Positions 59,667 to 64,000 of a stretch of DNA of 64,000 nucleotides are shown piece after piece. The position numbers and the translations under genes were made by a program. Position 1 is the stretch's first letter; every line of letters starts with the position of its first letter. This DNA is from Limnothrix sp. RL_2_0 (GTDB taxonomy: Bacteria; Cyanobacteriota; Cyanobacteriia; Cyanobacteriales; MRBY01), in the NCBI GenBank assembly GCA_012033055.1, contig JAAUPR010000012.1:1-64000 (forward strand), in the 5' to 3' direction. The notes under the pieces were generated by a model that worked only from the letters and a program-made list of their open reading frames with translations, was not told the origin of the DNA and made no database searches.

Positions 59667-60227
59667 TTAAAAAGTTTGCCCTCGCTGTAGACGCTTCATG
59701 TGATTAAACAAGCGCCAAGAATAATCCCGCGACAGCCCAGAAGTCATCGCCCCCCGCATCACCACATAAAAATACCAATCATCCGGCGGCACTTCCTGCG
59801 GCGTTTTTTCGACAACCACATAGGTGCGCACAGCTCCATAACGCTGTCCCAAACAATCCACCGTAATCAGCTCCTGACGATAGCCATTATTCGGCACTTC
59901 CTCCCGCACATCCAGCTTGTCACTTACCGACCAAGGCAAACGATACAAAACGCCTTCCACATGGCTCCCTTGATGAGGCACGACATCCAGCACCCCACAA
60001 CTTTTTCGTTTCGGTGCTTTGCGATTAAACGCGAACCGGTAATTTGGTAAAATTCCTGTCCCAATGACCATCGCGCTCGCCTCTTCGCCAATTGTCCGCG
60101 TCAGATCGACCGGGCACATACAAGAACCGTAGGCAAAATAATAAAAAGAAGCAGTCTGATGGCTCAGGGAAGGAGATTCCGTAATTGTCTTAATTGAAAA
60201 AGTCGTCTCGGCAGGATCAAAGGACAT
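59667..60227 (-). CDS. Gamma-glutamylcyclotransferase-like protein
   Basis: 186 residues. The GGCT fold is recognised by the phosphate/substrate loop FYYFAYGSCMCPVDLTRT (YGS motif), RFAFNRKAPKRKSCGVLDVV and VEGVLYRLPWSVSDKLDVRE; the Glu pair in DVREEVPNNGY fits the catalytic position. Such enzymes release 5-oxoproline from gamma-glutamyl compounds, which links in principle to the 5-oxoprolinase at the window start, though the genes are 57 kb apart. It lies 52 bases upstream of the thioesterase gene on the same strand. Confidence 0.8.
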   Translation of the reverse strand: MSFDPAETTFSIKTITESPSLSHQTASFYYFAYGSCMCPVDLTRTIGEEASAMVIGTGILPNYRFAFNRKAPKRKSCGVLDVVPHQGSHVEGVLYRLPWSVSDKLDVREEVPNNGYRQELITVDCLGQRYGAVRTYVVVEKTPQEVPPDDWYFYVVMRGAMTSGLSRDYSWRLFNHMKRLQRGQTF

Positions 60228-60283
60228 CGGCAGATCAGGAGATAAAAAAACTTGGGGGGGGATTCAGAGACAGCGATCGCCCA

Positions 60284-61282
<999 letters not shown>

Positions 61283-61480
61283 ATGACTCAGATTACCTAC
61301 CTTAAATTTATTAGCTTCTTGCAAGAAGAGCTGTCTCTGCCGGGAGAATCTATCTCCGTAATGGATCGTCATTGGCAGAAAAACTCGATGCTGTCCCCTT
61401 TGCCGATGATTCTTTGGCAGTATGGTTTAGTTACCCTTGAGCAACTAGATCGTATCTATGACTGGCTGGCAACGGTGTGA
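61283..61480 (+). CDS. DUF2949 family small protein
   Basis: 65 residues. The C-terminal half LSPLPMILWQYGLVTLEQLD, RIYDWLATV is the hallmark of DUF2949, a short protein family that I know only from cyanobacteria. The N-terminal part (FLQEELSLPGESISVMDRHW) also fits. No membrane helix. Function unknown. A terminator follows about 115 bases after the stop. Confidence 0.82.
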   Translation: MTQITYLKFISFLQEELSLPGESISVMDRHWQKNSMLSPLPMILWQYGLVTLEQLDRIYDWLATV

Positions 61481-61594
61481 AGATTGACGCGGACATTTAA
61501 CGATATGCGTCGATAGTTTTGTCCTGAAGATCAAGGGTTATTTATGAAATATTCAAAGAAATTTCTATTGCCAAAATTTGGATTATTTAACGCG

Positions 61595-61627
61595 AAAGGA
61601 TGACTAACTGGGTCATCTTTTTTTGTG
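61595..61627 (+). terminator. Terminator after the DUF2949 gene
   Basis: AAAGGATGAC pairs with GTCATCTTT (one G-U) across TAACTGG, followed by a run of T. The stem starts 115 bases after the stop. Confidence 0.8.
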
Positions 61628-61749
61628 GCAATGGTGCATTGCGATGTCTAATGAACGATGGTTTTTGATGCTGTTTCAATTTTGTAACTCCGCTGATATT
61701 TTTGGGGATGAATGGTTAAGCTGGGAGCAAATCTATTCAGGATAGGCGG

Positions 61750-62727
61750 ATGACCTCAAAGCTTGCTTCTCCCCCAGTGGTGGATACTATGGCGATCGCC
61801 ACGTTTAATCTCACGAAACAATTTGATCGTCATGTGGCGGTAAATGATGTCGAGTTACAGGTGCAGCCCGGCGAGGTGTATGGCCTGATTGGCCCGAATG
61901 GTGCGGGCAAGACGACTTTGATTCGGATGTTGGCGACGGCGGAAGAGCCGACTTTTGGGGAGATTTTTATTCATGGCGATCGCCTGATGAGGGACGACAG
62001 CAATCCCCATCTCAAACAGCGCTTAGGCTATCTGCCCGATGATTTCCCCCTGTATGACGACCTCACCGTATGGGATTATCTCGATTATTTTGCGCGCCTC
62101 TACAATTTGCGCCAACCCCGTCGCCGTCGCCGTTTAGGGGAAGTTTTAGAATTAGTCCAGCTCACCCACAAGCGGGAAGACCGCATCGCCACCCTCTCAA
62201 GGGGGATGAAACAGCGATTGAGTCTTGCCCGGACGATTATTCACGAGCCATTATTGCTATTACTAGATGAACCCGTGTCGGGGTTAGATCCCATCGCCCG
62301 GATGCAATTCCGAGAAATCATCAAAGTCTTGCAGGAAGCGGGGATGACGATCCTGATTTCTTCCCATGTGCTGAGTGATTTGGCAGAATTGTGCTCCTCG
62401 GTGGGCATTATGGAGTTGGGTTATCTTGTGGAAAGTACCTCCCTCAAGGATTTGTATCAGCGTCTATCCCGCCAGCATCTCGTGATTGGTACATTAGCCC
62501 ATCTGGATGCCCTCGAAAGTGAATTACGGCATTATCCTCTGGTGCGGGGTTGGGAAAAAATGCAGGAGGGCGATCGCCTAAAATTAGAATTCGATGGCAC
62601 ACCCGAAGAAAGCACCACCTTACTAAAAAACCTAATAGAAGCCGGGATTCCTGTGTCAGAATTTTCCGCCAAAACCGAAGATTTGGAGAGTATTTTCCTC
62701 AAATTAGGCCACCAACAAACTAGCTAA
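61750..62727 (+). CDS. ABC transporter ATP-binding protein (ABC-2 type)
   Basis: 325 residues. Ordered motifs: Walker A GLIGPNGAGKTTLIR (about 45-60), a Q-loop region around GYLPDDFPLYDDLT, signature LSRGMKQRLSLARTI, Walker B LLLLLDEPVSGLDP and the H-loop SSHVLSD. The last 90 residues are the extension seen in ABC-2 exporters (STTLLKNLIEAGIPVSEFSA). It powers the permease encoded 62 bases downstream. Possible cargo includes a lipid, polysaccharide or drug; not determined. The start could also be the second Met (MAIATFNLTKQF), where the domain begins. Confidence 0.92.
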   Translation: MTSKLASPPVVDTMAIATFNLTKQFDRHVAVNDVELQVQPGEVYGLIGPNGAGKTTLIRMLATAEEPTFGEIFIHGDRLMRDDSNPHLKQRLGYLPDDFPLYDDLTVWDYLDYFARLYNLRQPRRRRRLGEVLELVQLTHKREDRIATLSRGMKQRLSLARTIIHEPLLLLLDEPVSGLDPIARMQFREIIKVLQEAGMTILISSHVLSDLAELCSSVGIMELGYLVESTSLKDLYQRLSRQHLVIGTLAHLDALESELRHYPLVRGWEKMQEGDRLKLEFDGTPEESTTLLKNLIEAGIPVSEFSAKTEDLESIFLKLGHQQTS

Positions 62728-62789
62728 TCGCACTTATTGCCTAACCTTTTTTAACCTTACTATCAGCCCTCTTTTTTCTAGATAAAATC

Positions 62790-64000
62790 ATGATTCTCAA
62801 TCAATGGATCGATCAACTCGGTGACTGGAATCCCCAGCTCTTTCGCGAATTAAAAGGCAGATTGACGGTCAAATCTATGGCTTTAATGTTCCTTGTCTCT
62901 ATGGTGGGGCAAAGTTTGGTCTATATGAATTTTGAGAGTTCTTTACCTTACTCAGAGAATAGTGCGAGCCATTATTGTCTTGGCGGGTCTAATGTGAACC
63001 TCAGTTCTAACTATGCTTGTTCTGCGGATGCTGCTGGCAATGTTGCGTTGAATTGGCCCCTGTGGTGGGCAGAAATATTTCTCACGCTGAGTCTGATCGG
63101 CTTTTTTGTTTTGCTGTTGGGGGGAACTTATCTCCTCATCCAAGATTTAACGAAGGAACAAAAACAAGGCACGTTGAACTTTGTCACCCTCAGTCCGCAA
63201 TCGGCTACGGCGATCGCCCTCGGTAAAATTCTGGGTGTGCCAATCTGGATTTACGGGTGTATTGCCTGTGCGCTGCCTCTACATTTGTGGTCGGGCATTA
63301 GAGGCGGCATTCCTGTTTATTTAATCTTGATGTTTTATGTCGTAACGGCGACCTGTTTGTTGTTCTTTTATGGTGGCGCTTTACTTTTTGCTCTCGTGAG
63401 TGGGGGAGGCGCATCAAAAGCTTGGTTGGGTACTGGCGTACTGTTTTATGCGTCTGGGATGACAACGTTATTGATTATCCATGAACGGATTCATCTGGCG
63501 AATGTGATGGATGGGGTGCTATTGCTCAATCCGATTCATATGCTGGTGTTCCTGGCGCGATCGTCACCCGTCACGGAAAAGATGTATTGGTTTCAGTCGG
63601 ATAGTTTCGGCGATATGTCTTTTTTTGGGGTTCCTATTGTTGGGGGAGCGGCGATCGCCACCTTGTCCCATCTCGTGATTTATGGCATCGGTACCTACTG
63701 GTTTGCTCAGGCATTTAAGCGCAAATTTCACAATGCCCACAGTACGCTGATCACGAAAAAACAGAGCTATATTCTGACGATTTTGCTAACCGTTTTTGCT
63801 GTTGGTTTCACGGTGCAAGAACCCTATCAATATTCCTCGGACTACAATAATTGGCTCTTGAATTTCACACTAGTCTCTATCTGCGCCATCTTTTATTTAC
63901 TGATCTTGATCGCGGCATTATCGCCCTCCTATCAGTCGATTCAAGATTGGAGTCGCTATCACAACCATAAACCCAAGGAATGGATCTGGGGTGAACGGAG
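62790..64000 (+). CDS. ABC-2 type permease (3' end outside window)
   Basis: An open frame from ATG 62790 (MILNQWIDQLGDWNPQLFRE) to the window edge, 403 codons so far and no stop. Several membrane segments are seen: about 30-48, 90-118 (LTLSLIGFFVLLLGGTYLLI), 145-170, 180-205, 215-230 and 330-350. The phrase NPQLFRELKGRLT and TKEQKQGTLNFVTLSPQSAT, AIALGKILGVP are those of ABC-2 permeases paired with cytoplasmic ATPases. It follows the ATPase gene by 62 bases on the same strand and almost certainly forms its exporter. Confidence 0.85.
   Translation, partial: MILNQWIDQLGDWNPQLFRELKGRLTVKSMALMFLVSMVGQSLVYMNFESSLPYSENSASHYCLGGSNVNLSSNYACSADAAGNVALNWPLWWAEIFLTLSLIGFFVLLLGGTYLLIQDLTKEQKQGTLNFVTLSPQSATAIALGKILGVPIWIYGCIACALPLHLWSGIRGGIPVYLILMFYVVTATCLLFFYGGALLFALVSGGGASKAWLGTGVLFYASGMTTLLIIHERIHLANVMDGVLLLNPIHMLVFLARSSPVTEKMYWFQSDSFGDMSFFGVPIVGGAAIATLSHLVIYGIGTYWFAQAFKRKFHNAHSTLITKKQSYILTILLTVFAVGFTVQEPYQYSSDYNNWLLNFTLVSICAIFYLLILIAALSPSYQSIQDWSRYHNHKPKEWIWGER

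Overview
This is cyanobacterial chromosomal DNA. It holds a complete phycocyanin operon (cpcBACDEF), the palindrome GCGATCGC (HIP1) scattered through most coding and intergenic DNA, and several families typical of cyanobacteria (DUF1815, DUF2949, ABA4-like, pentapeptide-repeat proteins). The gene order cpcB-cpcA-cpcC-cpcD-cpcE-cpcF with a single rod linker resembles the Synechococcus PCC 7002 / [Leptolyngbya] PCC 7376 lineage. That placement is inference from gene order and protein similarity, not from a search.

Layout. 0-4.7 kb: the 3' part of a fused 5-oxoprolinase/hydantoinase gene carrying repeat elements in frame, convergent with a J-domain/pentapeptide protein. 4.7-17.5 kb: a long non-coding leader, then five co-directional cell-surface genes (three exported DUF11-type proteins, a giant outer-membrane barrel with an OmpA-like domain, and a beta-helix protein); the last three overlap by 1-4 bases. 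17.6-22.7 kb: housekeeping genes (rtcB, argB, aroK, an ExbB/TolQ-like gene, a LapA-like gene, a hydroxylase/SDR fusion). 22.8-25.7 kb: an AT-rich island without HIP1 sites carrying a Type II restriction-modification system (C5 methyltransferase, controller protein, and an endonuclease gene frameshifted at two A7 tracts). 26-30.8 kb: a ClC-family gene and carB.

31.2-38.8 kb is the most unusual stretch. A membrane-anchored protein with three TIR-type domains and fourteen WD40 repeats is split by a one-base frameshift. Thirty bases downstream lies a cyclic-nucleotide-binding-domain/SLC13 permease gene broken by a frameshift and an in-frame amber codon, followed by a membrane-anchored periplasmic-binding-like protein. 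TIR enzymes can make nucleotide signals and the neighbour has a nucleotide-binding domain, so an inactivated sensing or defence module is a testable hypothesis.

39-50.6 kb returns to core metabolism: argH, a DUF433/DUF5615 toxin-antitoxin pair lying between argH and a diverged second copy of the argH 3' end, cdsA, a response-regulator nucleotide cyclase, tldD and hemL. 50.7-52.6 kb: an ammonium transporter with an exact NtcA-type site upstream. 52.6-58 kb: the cpc operon behind a 1.2-kb leader. 58-64 kb: a saccharopine-dehydrogenase-like enzyme, a thioesterase, a gamma-glutamylcyclotransferase-like protein, a HIT protein, DUF2949, and an ABC exporter whose permease runs off the window end.
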